From positions 144,264 to 208,263 of the forward strand of contig JBDSQB010000010.1 in NCBI GenBank assembly GCA_039930045.1: a stretch of DNA of 64,000 bases. Direction: 5' to 3'. Within the stretch, counting starts at the first letter, position 1; every line of letters starts with the position of its first letter. Below are positions 37,129 to 45,749 of the stretch, one piece after another. The notes under the pieces are model-generated. The model had not been told where the DNA came from. It worked only from the letters and a program-made list of their open reading frames with translations, and did no database searches. Origin of the DNA: Chthoniobacterales bacterium (GTDB lineage Bacteria; Verrucomicrobiota; Verrucomicrobiia; Chthoniobacterales; DASVRZ01). The position numbers and the translations under genes were made by a program.

Positions 37129-37674
37129 TTAGAGGAACTTCACCAGTGTTGGAGAAGCCAGGGCGGCAGCGATGTTGCCAACCGTGGAAGGCGTGGCGGC
37201 GACGACCAATTTGATCGGCGCTTGTGGCGCGAACTCGATCACGTAGCCGCCGTCGCTGTTTTGAACTGCAGCGGAAACGGAACGTCCGATCTTGAAGAAG
37301 CTGCCTGCCGTTCCGGGCTCCGCCTGGGCAAAGCCGCTGGCGGCGGTGTAAAGATCGATGTCGGCTCCCAGAGCTGAAGCGACGCGCACTTTGCGAGTGC
37401 TGGTCGATAGCTGCAGTGGGGTGACGTTGATCAGATCCTCAGCAGCCGAAGGCATGTCGGTCGTGAGTCCGACAGGGTAGTTGGCAGCGCCGCAAACTGC
37501 GACGTGGCCAGCATCGCTTCCGCCCGTGACGAGCAAGTGCGTGTAGCTGTGCGCCGCGTCGGCGCGGCGGCTGAGAATAGTGCGAGTGCCACCCGCGCCC
37601 TCGGCATTCGCCGTGCGGAAGGGTTGCATGAAGGCGGCGAGAAACGCCGCTGCTAACAATTTGAGTGTTTTCAT
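37129..37674 (-). CDS. Capsid decoration-type protein with signal peptide
   Basis: The 181-residue protein begins 'MKTLKLLAAAFLAAFMQPFR' followed by TANAEG, a good Sec signal with ANA cleavage site. The remainder is beta-rich ('SYTHLLVTGGSDAGHVAVCG', 'PVGLTTDMPSAAEDLINVTPL'), like DUF2190-type or capsid-spike/decoration proteins. Located between scaffold and capsid genes. The exact family is uncertain. Confidence 0.5.
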   Translation of the reverse strand: MKTLKLLAAAFLAAFMQPFRTANAEGAGGTRTILSRRADAAHSYTHLLVTGGSDAGHVAVCGAANYPVGLTTDMPSAAEDLINVTPLQLSTSTRKVRVASALGADIDLYTAASGFAQAEPGTAGSFFKIGRSVSAAVQNSDGGYVIEFAPQAPIKLVVAATPSTVGNIAAALASPTLVKFL

Positions 37675-37709
37675 AGTGATGATGATGAAGCGGATGGTTT
37701 AGATCCTGG

Positions 37710-38201
37710 TTATTTGCCTTTTTTGGCTACGGCGGCTTTGTCGGCTTCCAGCTTTTCAGCCAGGGCGACTTCGACGGCTTGCGCGGGATCAAGTCCGGCG
37801 CGGATGCGCCAGTTGACGTCCTCGGCTTTAACGCCAGCGCCTTTGATCATGAGGGCGATGGCCGAGGTTTCTTCGATCTCAGGTTTTGGAGCGGCTTTTT
37901 CCGCCCGAAGGCTGGCGATGAGCGCCGCTTGTTCATCCAGTTGCTCCTGGATTTTAGGATCGACGGCGGTCGCCTTTCGAAGCGCCTCGATTTCTTTTGC
38001 CTGCTTATCTAAAAGCGTCTGCACCTCAGGAGTTACCTTTGGAGCTTTTCGAAGCGCCTCTAGCTCTTTGGCCTGGGCGTCGATTTGTTTCTGGAGAGCG
38101 GCGGGATCTGGTTCCGTCGCGGCGTTGGCGGTGCAGTGACTGGCCGGCCGTCCGAAGACGAGCGAAGCCAGGCTCAGCAGGGCGAGTGATGGAATTTTCA
38201 T
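37710..38201 (-). CDS. Helical head protein with signal-like N-terminus
   Basis: The 163-residue protein starts 'MKIPSLALLSLASLVFGRPA', then SHCTANAATE, resembling a signal peptide. The rest is a charged coiled coil with repeated 'QAKE(L/I)EALRKA' (about 40-75), like an assembly or scaffold accessory protein. It sits between the protease/scaffold gene and the decoration gene. Function unknown. Confidence 0.55.
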   Translation of the reverse strand: MKIPSLALLSLASLVFGRPASHCTANAATEPDPAALQKQIDAQAKELEALRKAPKVTPEVQTLLDKQAKEIEALRKATAVDPKIQEQLDEQAALIASLRAEKAAPKPEIEETSAIALMIKGAGVKAEDVNWRIRAGLDPAQAVEVALAEKLEADKAAVAKKGK

Positions 38202-38250
38202 TGGAGTTAGGTTTGTATGGGTTGCTGTGTTTTGGTTTTGCTCGGCTGGA

Positions 38251-39528
38251 TTAGGCTTTCGACGTTGCCGACATCGCGTCGAAGAGAGGTTTATTGTTCG
38301 GGTCTGCCTGGACGGCTGCGTAGGCTTTGTCGCGGTCGCAGTTGTGGTCCTTCATGTAGGCGGCGACGAGTCCCTCAAGCGCGGTGGCGCGGGCATTCGC
38401 CGTGGAGAGGTCAACGCGATTTCCGTTGAGCTTCACTTCCGTGGTGTTCAGTGCTGGAGCCTTCTCGGTGAGTTCCTTGATCGCGGCTGCCGAGGTGTTG
38501 GCCGTGGTCAGGCGATCTTTATAATCCCCACGCTGGGCTGCCGTGATGACGCCGCGTTTTTCTGCCAAATCGAGCAAGCCTTCGACGTAGGCGGCGTTGG
38601 CTGTGTTAAGGCTGGTGACTTTCTTTTTTTCCTCGTCCAGAGTCGTGTTGGCAGTGGTGAGATCGTTACGAACTTGATCGGCCGTGTTGGCCGTTGTCCG
38701 GTTGAGTTTGAGTGCGGATTCAATCTGCTCGTCAGTCGCGTCAGCGGCTAATCCGAGGAGTTGAATAAGTTTGTTCTTGTCCATGATGTTTTCGTTTTTT
38801 TGGGTTTCTGTGTTTTCTGCTGCCTCGGATGAGGCGAGATCGGTATTGGCGGTCCAGGCGGGAACGCCGGAAATGTTAGGAGCGGGCACGAGGCCAACGC
38901 TTTCGAGCAACTCGGGAAAGACTTGCGGAGGCGTGCCGGAAGCCGGCCAGTGCCACCAGAGCGAGCTGGGGAAGAGCGGACCTCTAGTGCGGGCGGTATC
39001 GCCTTTTGCATTCCAGGTGAGCTTGCCTTCGAGGCCGATTTCACCAGCGCGAAGATCAGAAATCTCCGCGAGGAGTTTTTCCTTGGGCCAACGCTTTTTG
39101 TCCGTTTCCGGATGGCCGTCCCAGACCGGTGCGGTGCTCTTAATTCCGAGACCGTGTGCGATATTTTTGAAGGTGCGCACCGCAATACCCGCAATCGAGT
39201 TCCAGGTCTTCACCACTTTGTCGGCTTGTTCGCGAGAGAAGACTTGAGTGTAACTCCCGTCTGGCGAGGGATGGTCGCCGTAGGGCGAGATCAACGCCCA
39301 ATCGCCGCTGGCCACCGGCGTAAGGTCTGCAGCGTTCGGTGTGATCGCAGCGGAAAGCTGCATGCGCTCTGGGGCCGGATAGAGGTCGGCGGTGTTTGCG
39401 GTGCGGACTTGACTCAGGCCTGTTAGTGCCAGAAAGTTTCCTTGGGCAACCGCTCCCACCAAACGCTGAAAACGTATAGGCGTCTGGTGCGCAGGAATCG
39501 TGTGAATCGTAAACTTCATGGGTTTCAT
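38251..39528 (-). CDS. Mu gpI-like prohead protease with C-terminal scaffold
   Basis: The N-terminal half has the gpI-type protease pattern: 'GDWALISPYGDHPSPDG', 'TRGPLFPSSLWWHWPASG', 'ESVGLVPAPNISGVPAW'. The C-terminal half is a coiled-coil scaffold; an internal ATG at 38784 ('MDKNKLIQLLGLAADATDEQ') could yield it separately, as with Mu gpZ. Seven Thr-Ala-Asn tripeptides occur in this protein. The start at 39528 overlaps the portal stop (ATGA). Role: capsid maturation and assembly. Confidence 0.8.
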   Translation of the reverse strand: MKPMKFTIHTIPAHQTPIRFQRLVGAVAQGNFLALTGLSQVRTANTADLYPAPERMQLSAAITPNAADLTPVASGDWALISPYGDHPSPDGSYTQVFSREQADKVVKTWNSIAGIAVRTFKNIAHGLGIKSTAPVWDGHPETDKKRWPKEKLLAEISDLRAGEIGLEGKLTWNAKGDTARTRGPLFPSSLWWHWPASGTPPQVFPELLESVGLVPAPNISGVPAWTANTDLASSEAAENTETQKNENIMDKNKLIQLLGLAADATDEQIESALKLNRTTANTADQVRNDLTTANTTLDEEKKKVTSLNTANAAYVEGLLDLAEKRGVITAAQRGDYKDRLTTANTSAAAIKELTEKAPALNTTEVKLNGNRVDLSTANARATALEGLVAAYMKDHNCDRDKAYAAVQADPNNKPLFDAMSATSKA

Positions 39529-41336
39529 CGGTTGCTCTCTTTTTTTTCGTAGCCGGTCACGAGCCAGCGATTCGTGGGTTTGCCGTGGTAATCCTTGGCG
39601 AGGACTGCCTTGTGATCGCCGTATTCCAAAAAGACCCGGTTCTTGCCTTCCTGAATGGTTCCGTGGGCGATGACGGCAGGGATTTTCATGGCCACCGCTT
39701 CTCCATGTTTGGCCACGATGGGAGCGACGCCAGAACCGCCTTGGAAATCTTTCTCCGCGTCGCCCGCGTCTCCATGCCGGAAATCGATTGCGCCGAGAGT
39801 TGGATGATCCATCGCATTCAGCACGTCGGTTTTTTCTGAAATGGAAGCCCGCATCGCTCGTTCGCCTCGCGCTTGCTCGGTATATTGATTCCCGTGGAAG
39901 GGGTGACCTTCCGCCTCTCCGTTCGCCGTTCTTGCCCTTTGCAAAGCCGCCTGCACGGTTTCTAACAAACGGGCATTCGCAGTGGCTTTGGCGGCAGTCT
40001 CTGGAATTTCTGGTTGCGCTATAGAAGCACCGCCGAGCACGTCATCGCTGTCCTGGACTTCCTCCAGTTCCACGCCTAGGCGGTCGGCCACGCTGCTCGC
40101 CTTCACCTTTACGCCGCGATCTGCGAGGAACCCGGCGCTTTCGCGCAAATCCTGCGTGTTCTCCAGGTCCATGTCGGGCAATCCGAAATAGGCGAGCGGC
40201 TCCACGCCTTTCCCGAAACAGATCTCGATGACTTTGCGAGTGAGATATTCGTCGGCAGCTCCGGCGATGCGGCGGCAGCATCCGGCCTCCATTGTATCGG
40301 TCTCCCCGCCCTGGAGCGAGGCGCCGCGAGCTTCTCCGCCTTTGTCCGCACCGCGAGACTGCATCGTCATGTCGCCGCCGCGATACATCATCATCAGCTT
40401 GCGATCCTGCCGGTCGAGGAAGCGCTCGAAGATGTCCACGCTGGCGGTGCCGGTGGGACCGAGGACGGAGATCGGTGGCTTGTCGCTGATCTGCGCGTCG
40501 TAGATCACGATCCCCTGGTCGCCGTTAAAGTCCTCAATGAGTTGCCGCATTGCCTGACCTTGAGGCGTATCCTTGCCAGCCGTGGTCTGGCCGATGGGTT
40601 TGCCCTGGGCAAAGCGCTCGTTAAAGATCGTCCAGTCCTGGAAAGTGAGGCGCTTGAAAATCAGGCAGCCCGCTCCGGCAAACATCAGGCCGCGTCCCAC
40701 CGTTACCATCCATTCGCCGTCCCAATTCATGTCCTGCCCGGTGATGCCTGAAGCGTTGCCCATTGGGAGAAAGCGCAGGGTGCCGGTGGTGTTTTCAAAA
40801 TACCAAAGTGGCACGTATTCGAGCGTGGCCGTGATCACCGGAACCGGCGTCGAGCCTTCCACGTCGATCATTTTTCCAGGCTCTGGGTTCCAGATGATGT
40901 GCTGGACGGCGTAGTAGTAGCTGTCGGCCCGCATCATGTGCTTGAGCACCAGCTCCTTTCCGCCGCGTTCGTTTTTGTCGAAGGCGTCGGTGGCTTTGAT
41001 GTGGTCCCAGAAATACTGCAGGCAGGCGGCGTGGCGGGCGGCTTCCTTTTCATCCGCGCCCTTCTTTTTGAAAACACCCCAATCTTTCGACGCGACGGAT
41101 TCTTCGAGCTGCGGCTTGACCGTGACGAGAGTGTCATCTCGACGGCACATCGCGTCCCAGCAGACGGCGGCTGGCCCTAGAATGCCGACATCGAATTGAT
41201 CGTGCCAGCGAGCCAGGTTCTCTGGATCGGCCAGACGCAGCGGGTTGAAGCGCATCCGACGCTGAGTCGCGATGGCTTCAGCGGTGAACAATGGCCCTTG
41301 GTTCGCCGAAGGAGCGGCGGAGGCGGTTTCGCTCAT
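39525..41336 (-). CDS. Mu gp29-like portal protein with C-terminal PBECR-type domain
   Basis: Residues 1-475 follow the DUF935-type portal layout (e.g. 'VDIFERFLDRQDRKLMMMYRGGDMTMQSRGA', in part). After a 'GHPFHGNQYT' linker (477-486), about 110 residues match PBECR-type (phage Barnase-EndoU-ColicinE5/RelE-like) domains: 'MDHPTLGAIDFRHGDAG', 'GSGVAPIVAKHGE', 'RWLVTGYEKK'. Such domains ride with head proteins into the host. A strong AAGGAGG site precedes the ATG. It is longer than plain portals of this family because of the fusion. Confidence 0.75.
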   Translation of the reverse strand: MSETASAAPSANQGPLFTAEAIATQRRMRFNPLRLADPENLARWHDQFDVGILGPAAVCWDAMCRRDDTLVTVKPQLEESVASKDWGVFKKKGADEKEAARHAACLQYFWDHIKATDAFDKNERGGKELVLKHMMRADSYYYAVQHIIWNPEPGKMIDVEGSTPVPVITATLEYVPLWYFENTTGTLRFLPMGNASGITGQDMNWDGEWMVTVGRGLMFAGAGCLIFKRLTFQDWTIFNERFAQGKPIGQTTAGKDTPQGQAMRQLIEDFNGDQGIVIYDAQISDKPPISVLGPTGTASVDIFERFLDRQDRKLMMMYRGGDMTMQSRGADKGGEARGASLQGGETDTMEAGCCRRIAGAADEYLTRKVIEICFGKGVEPLAYFGLPDMDLENTQDLRESAGFLADRGVKVKASSVADRLGVELEEVQDSDDVLGGASIAQPEIPETAAKATANARLLETVQAALQRARTANGEAEGHPFHGNQYTEQARGERAMRASISEKTDVLNAMDHPTLGAIDFRHGDAGDAEKDFQGGSGVAPIVAKHGEAVAMKIPAVIAHGTIQEGKNRVFLEYGDHKAVLAKDYHGKPTNRWLVTGYEKKESNR

Positions 41337-41451
41337 TGCGCCTCCTTATTGTTGCCTTTGCAAACCGCCGCAAACGCCTTGCAAAAGCCCTGGAGCCCCT
41401 CCGAACGGGGGTCGAACGCTGAAAAGCCGTTGGCGGGGCGATTTGGGCGAT

Positions 41452-43104
41452 TCACAACATCCCTCCCAGATTCCTTGAAGTGCGGCTGCCGTGACCGCCC
41501 GCGATCCCCCGTTTATTTGGATTGACACTCACGCCGCCCGCCATTGCCGCTCCTGCGGCGGAAAGCGCATATTCTGCAGCGGCTCCACTGGAAAAGGTGT
41601 CTCCGTGTTTGCCGTCTGAGTCGGGCACGCATTCATAGCGACCAGCGTTCTTAGTGGTCATGCGCTGATCGTCTTTGAAGTAATCGCCGCCAGGCAGATC
41701 ATAACGATTGTCGTTCACTGCTCCGCTGTAGATGTCTCCCAGGTAGGTCTTGAAGTTGACGGACTTATCGTAACCTTTCGGTTGGAGGGCTACGCTCTCC
41801 ACAACCAGCTCAGTGGGAACGATGGAGCGCAGGATCTGCGATACACGTTCGGCGAAGTAGCGTTCATTTGTCGCCAGGACAACGAACCGACGGGCTGGAC
41901 CGCCCATTGGCCGGGAGGCGATGGTGGCAAAAATCCCCTTGAGCCTTTCCTCGACAATAGCGGGGTTGCGCTCTTTCCAGAGAACGACCAGGCGCTGCTT
42001 GCGGTGCAAACCATTCGTCTCAGTAACGGTGACGCTGGAAGGGTTGCTCGTGGCGGCGGTCGTGGTCGCAGGATCGTAACCCACTCCGACATTTCCCTCG
42101 CCGAGCAGCGTGCGTAGCAGGGTCATCGCTTGTGAAAATTCCGCTTCGTTTTCGATGTAAACGAAGGCGCAACTGCGAGCGCCGCGCTCCTGGGCCGTCA
42201 ACAAGGCAAAGAGGTCGATGGCAGCAGCCCCGCCTGCTTTGTGATTGAGGGCGTAGCTTTGATCCCAACCCGCGCGGATCTGTGGATGTTTGCGACATTC
42301 ATCCAACGTCATGGGTTCGCCGGAATCGTCATAAAGACGGTGGCCGGTCGCGTAGGCATCCTGCAGCGCCACGCGATGGATGAGAATTCCATGCTGGCCG
42401 ATGTAGAAATGCCCGCGTGGATTCGGAGGGAATTGCAAATCCTCGCTTTCCTCCGTCAGTTCGCGAGGCAGTGTGGTGGTGAACCAGGGATGCTTGTCGT
42501 TTGCGCCCAGGTTGGAGGCATAGACAATCTTCAGATCGGGCGTGTCGCGAACGATGGCATCGGTGGCGATGCGCATGGCCTCCTCAAAGCCCGGCTCGGT
42601 GAAGCCGCACTCGTCGCGCACTACCAAGGCTCTCCAGCCGCGAGCCGTCGCGGGATTTGGAGCGATGATCTGTAGGCGGGAATACGAGGTGTTATCGAAA
42701 TACAACCGCAGTTCCATGTTGCTGCTCTTGTAAAGATCAGCAAAATCATCCGGACTGAGGCCGCTGCAGATTTTGTTAGTCGCGCTATTGGCTACCTGGA
42801 GATCCAGTCCGCGCTCTTCGGCGCTCGCACCGAAAACGTCTCGCACGGCAGCGGATTCGTTGAGAACTAACATCGCCTGCTCGACGCTGTTTAACGTAAC
42901 GGAGACGAGTTCCTTTCCGATCAGCAATGAGGCGGATGCAGCGATGCACATCCGACCCGGTTCGCGGGACATTTCATCGAAACAGATACTGCCAAGGGTC
43001 GTGGATTTGCGACCGCGCCGCGTCCAGTAGAGCCCGATCTGGCGACGTTCGCGCACGGCGACCAGCGCGGCCTGCTCGTAAGGTCTGCGAGAGAAGCGTT
43101 TCAT
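41452..43104 (-). CDS. Terminase large subunit (Mu gp28-like)
   Basis: The 550-residue protein has the P-loop 'LYWTRRGRKSTTLGS' near residue 30, a Walker B-like 'RALVVRDECGF' near 145-150, and downstream nuclease-domain sequence with 'AAIDLFALL'. It packages phage DNA by the headful mechanism. The start at 43104 overlaps the stop of the preceding gene (ATGA); the open frame continues upstream but is only a shadow of that gene. The last residues run into a 115-bp gap before the portal that holds no convincing gene. Confidence 0.8.
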   Translation of the reverse strand: MKRFSRRPYEQAALVAVRERRQIGLYWTRRGRKSTTLGSICFDEMSREPGRMCIAASASLLIGKELVSVTLNSVEQAMLVLNESAAVRDVFGASAEERGLDLQVANSATNKICSGLSPDDFADLYKSSNMELRLYFDNTSYSRLQIIAPNPATARGWRALVVRDECGFTEPGFEEAMRIATDAIVRDTPDLKIVYASNLGANDKHPWFTTTLPRELTEESEDLQFPPNPRGHFYIGQHGILIHRVALQDAYATGHRLYDDSGEPMTLDECRKHPQIRAGWDQSYALNHKAGGAAAIDLFALLTAQERGARSCAFVYIENEAEFSQAMTLLRTLLGEGNVGVGYDPATTTAATSNPSSVTVTETNGLHRKQRLVVLWKERNPAIVEERLKGIFATIASRPMGGPARRFVVLATNERYFAERVSQILRSIVPTELVVESVALQPKGYDKSVNFKTYLGDIYSGAVNDNRYDLPGGDYFKDDQRMTTKNAGRYECVPDSDGKHGDTFSSGAAAEYALSAAGAAMAGGVSVNPNKRGIAGGHGSRTSRNLGGML

Positions 43105-43760
43105 TTCGGCAGTTCGATCTCCCCGCTCGCCTGGAGTGCGTCGATGTCCGCAAAATATTCCTGTCGTAGTTGTGCGATCTTCTCCGCCTTCGGCACGTTC
43201 GACTCGGCGATGGACCTCACTTTCGCATCGTTCACCGCCGCGAGGATCTTCTCGCAGGCTTCGATCTCGAACTTCTCCCTGGCTAACGCTGCTGTGCCTT
43301 GCATCCGAGCTTCGGCCATTTTCCGCAACTCCAGTTTCGCCGACTCTAGCTCGGCTTTCATCGCCGCCGATTCCTTGGCGATTTTGAGATACTGCATCTC
43401 CCGCCATTCCTCGCCATTGCCCGCGTTCGCGGCCTTCATGGTGAAGACCAGGTCTCCCGCCTTTTCGATCTTCTCCAGGGGAACGTCCGGCAACTCGCGT
43501 GTCAGCATTTCCTGCACGTCCTGGGTGAAGTTGTTGATCGCCTGAAAATCCCGACGCATGCCCCACCAGCCAAAGAATTCCGAGACAACTCCAATGGAGA
43601 CTTTGATGCCATCCGAGACGAGCTGCTCGCGAGCATGCTGATAGCCGCCCGAGCAATCCTCCGTTTTCGGTTCCAGGCACCAGGCGAAGACCATTTCGCC
43701 GAATTCCTCCGACTGCTCGGCGCGGGATTTCAGAATGGAGTTGGAGCGCGATTTCGCCAT
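43101..43760 (-). CDS. Terminase small-subunit type (Mu gp27/DUF3486-like)
   Basis: The 219-residue helical protein ('MAKSRSNSILKSRAEQSEEF') has an early HTH-like region ('ISIGVVSEFFGWWGMRRD'-type layout) and a long coiled coil (about 110-175). Its position directly before the large terminase with a 4-bp overlap, and the size, fit Mu gp27-type small terminases. Confidence 0.65.
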   Translation of the reverse strand: MAKSRSNSILKSRAEQSEEFGEMVFAWCLEPKTEDCSGGYQHAREQLVSDGIKVSIGVVSEFFGWWGMRRDFQAINNFTQDVQEMLTRELPDVPLEKIEKAGDLVFTMKAANAGNGEEWREMQYLKIAKESAAMKAELESAKLELRKMAEARMQGTAALAREKFEIEACEKILAAVNDAKVRSIAESNVPKAEKIAQLRQEYFADIDALQASGEIELPK

Positions 43761-44021
43761 TCACAAGCCCTCCTTGGTGCGACCCCGCTCGGTTAGGAAC
43801 CACTCGTCGCGCTCTTCGTCGTGATTGCGCGTGTATTCGATCCAGCCCTTGCTGTGGTTGAATTCGATGGCGATTCGCAGCTCGTCCGTGCGCAAGTCGT
43901 TGATCTCCGAAAAACGAGATTCGAGCACACGAGTGAGTGCCCCTTCGTCCAGACGGCGGTTGTGCGGCAGAGCCGACAGCACGGTCCTGATGAGCTTCCG
44001 AAGCGCTACAGGATCATTCAT
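43761..44021 (-). CDS. Small winged-helix-like phage protein (gp26-like)
   Basis: The 86-residue protein contains 'LDEGALTRVLESRFSEINDLRTDELRIAIEFNHSKGWIEYTRN', in the style of a winged-helix module, and ends just before the gp27-like gene. Mu-type phages carry a small gp26 protein here. It overlaps the upstream gene by 8 bp. Confidence 0.6.
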   Translation of the reverse strand: MNDPVALRKLIRTVLSALPHNRRLDEGALTRVLESRFSEINDLRTDELRIAIEFNHSKGWIEYTRNHDEERDEWFLTERGRTKEGL

Positions 44022-44418
44022 CGGTGTCCTCCGCCTCGTCGCTGCTAAGGATGTCTTGCATCCGTTTCCCGTCTCTTTCGCCTTTATCGCTCAGTCGGCT
44101 GGCCAGCACATGCAGGGCAATATCGTGCTTGTTCAGTTTCCGGTGGATCGGCTTCCGCGCCAAAGCCTGCCCCGTGTTGATTCCGCGAACCTCTTTTGTT
44201 AGGTCCGAAATGGACTGCTCCAACTTGTCGAACGATTTCTGGGTGGCGTAGGTTTGCGCGATGGGTGGCGATTCCCTCAGTCCGTCCAGGAAAGCTTTGC
44301 CTTGGTTCAGGATCACCATCACCGCCGCGCCCGCCACGATCCACTTGCCAAGGTCGGAGTTGCTGACCGTTTCCGTCTGCGCGAGAAACGCAGCCACTAT
44401 CAAGTTATTGAGAAACAT
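44014..44418 (-). CDS. Small membrane protein, lysis or packaging region
   Basis: The 134 residues hold an N-terminal hydrophobic stretch and a membrane helix (about 25-45, 'WIVAGAAVMVILN'), followed by a charged helical region ('SFDKLEQSISDLTKEVRG'). The layout resembles an inner-membrane spanin or holin-associated protein. It lies beside the CHAP endolysin. The role is not settled. Confidence 0.55.
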   Translation of the reverse strand: MFLNNLIVAAFLAQTETVSNSDLGKWIVAGAAVMVILNQGKAFLDGLRESPPIAQTYATQKSFDKLEQSISDLTKEVRGINTGQALARKPIHRKLNKHDIALHVLASRLSDKGERDGKRMQDILSSDEAEDTDE

Positions 44419-44421
44419 GGC

Positions 44422-44988
44422 TTAGATATTCCCTCCGGCTTTGGTGCCCTTGGGTGGGTTGATGCGAATCCAGCGGCGCACGTCTTGGAAGCGGCGCACT
44501 TTTTCGCAGACTTCCCAGCCTTCGCGGCTGCCCGCCGAATCCGTGTTGCCCTCGACGGCGTAGAAGGCGCGGGCTCCGGGATGAATCAGCGAAACGATGC
44601 CGCAGTGGCTGAAATTATAGACGACGATGTCGCCGACTTGCGGCCAGAGTTTGTCGGGGTCGAAGTTCGGATTTGCGGTCGAGAAAACCAGTGTGCCGGG
44701 AGCATTGGCGCGGCCCCATTCGATCAAGCCAAAGGCGGCGGCGGTGCGGGGCAGCTCGGCGTCCATGTCGCCCCCGCGCTCGATCCAGGTCTTGACGACG
44801 AAATCTACGAAGGCGGCGCACCAGGGATAGCTCTCATCCCGATTGCCGGGCGTGTAGTTGTCCGCCGCAAAAATTTCCTTGAGGAGCGGGCCGCGATTCG
44901 TGCCGCGTGGCTCTTCGTGACGGAACGTCTGCTCGCGGGCAATGTCGGCCAGCGCGGAGGCAGGCAGCGGAGGCTTAAGGTGGCTCAT
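44422..44988 (-). CDS. CHAP-domain endolysin
   Basis: The 188-residue peptidoglycan hydrolase has the CHAP/NlpC-P60-type catalytic set Cys57 ('YPWCAAFV'), His128 ('NFSHCGIV') and Asn148 ('VEGNTDS'). It has no signal peptide, so it needs a holin for release. It is in the lysis block with membrane proteins at 44014, 45466 and 45750. Confidence 0.85.
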   Translation of the reverse strand: MSHLKPPLPASALADIAREQTFRHEEPRGTNRGPLLKEIFAADNYTPGNRDESYPWCAAFVDFVVKTWIERGGDMDAELPRTAAAFGLIEWGRANAPGTLVFSTANPNFDPDKLWPQVGDIVVYNFSHCGIVSLIHPGARAFYAVEGNTDSAGSREGWEVCEKVRRFQDVRRWIRINPPKGTKAGGNI

Positions 44989-45473
44989 GCGGCCTCCTTA
45001 TATTTGCGACCGGGGCCGCGACGCCGGGGGCCGGTCGGGGCGGTTGGAAGAAAAATAACGATGTTAGGAGTCCTCGCCTGCCGATGTTCCGGCACGTAGT
45101 TGGCCATATCCACGAGCCGGTAACGAAACGAGATCCCGCGCCGGGTGATCGGACAGACACCGCGATGAATCCGCAGGCCGCTGGGGAGCGCACGCGACTC
45201 GCGTGCTGCCTCGGGCGACTCGCCCGAGGTCACCGAAGGCGGGAGCCCCCCGGAACCCGCCTCCGGCTTATCCCGCAGGTCGGAAAGTTTTTCCAACACC
45301 ACGGGAACGCCAGTTCCGCCGTCGCGGCTTCTTGGCTGGCGTTCCCCTTCTTGTGGCGGTCGCGATCCGCCCATCATTTCGTTCAGTGGTGTAGTAGGTA
45401 ATGCGCCGGAGTGAGTGTCCGATTTGAAGCTGAGTTTGGCGCGAGACGCCGGGAGTTTGATCGACTTAGACAT
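44985..45473 (-). CDS. Hypothetical basic protein in lysis block
   Basis: This frame of about 162 residues starts 'MSKSIKLPASRAKLSFKSDT' and ends 'GPRRRGPGRKYKEAA'. It overlaps the endolysin start by 4 bp. The middle is low-complexity and Gly/Pro/Arg-rich; a tail 'GISFRYRLVDMANYVPEHRQARTPNIVIFLP' looks more protein-like. No family recognised; part of the frame may not be under selection. Confidence 0.45.
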   Translation of the reverse strand: MSKSIKLPASRAKLSFKSDTHSGALPTTPLNEMMGGSRPPQEGERQPRSRDGGTGVPVVLEKLSDLRDKPEAGSGGLPPSVTSGESPEAARESRALPSGLRIHRGVCPITRRGISFRYRLVDMANYVPEHRQARTPNIVIFLPTAPTGPRRRGPGRKYKEAA

Positions 45474-45732
45474 CGTAGTTGCTCTCGCCCTCCGGCTCGC
45501 CCCTGCGGGCAGTCTGCGACTGGCTGTCTCGCTCCGCTCGGCTCTCCCCGACGTCTTCGCTGCATTCATCACAGACCCACGAGCCATCCTCGGCCACGCA
45601 GGTAGCGATGTTTTCCCCGCAGCTCTCGCAAGGCGCGTTTTCCGCATTCGGCACGGTGCCCGCGTGTGGCCAGAAGCAGATCGCGATAATAATCACCACG
45701 ACCACGACTAGAAATATCCAGGGAAACAGCAT
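45466..45732 (-). CDS. Membrane-anchored zinc-ribbon protein
   Basis: The 88-residue protein has an N-terminal membrane helix ('WIFLVVVVVIIIAICFW', residues 5-21) and a four-Cys ribbon: CESC, then CVAEDGSWVCDEC. It lies in the lysis region with an 8-bp overlap with the next gene. Zinc binding is inferred; function unknown. Confidence 0.65.
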   Translation of the reverse strand: MLFPWIFLVVVVVIIIAICFWPHAGTVPNAENAPCESCGENIATCVAEDGSWVCDECSEDVGESRAERDSQSQTARRGEPEGESNYDV

Positions 45733-45749
45733 GACTTTGGGTCGTTTAG

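Noticed and set aside
41346-41528. 60-codon minus-strand frame at the terminase-portal junction
   Set aside because: It overlaps the end of the terminase in another frame, has no ribosome-binding site and unremarkable composition.
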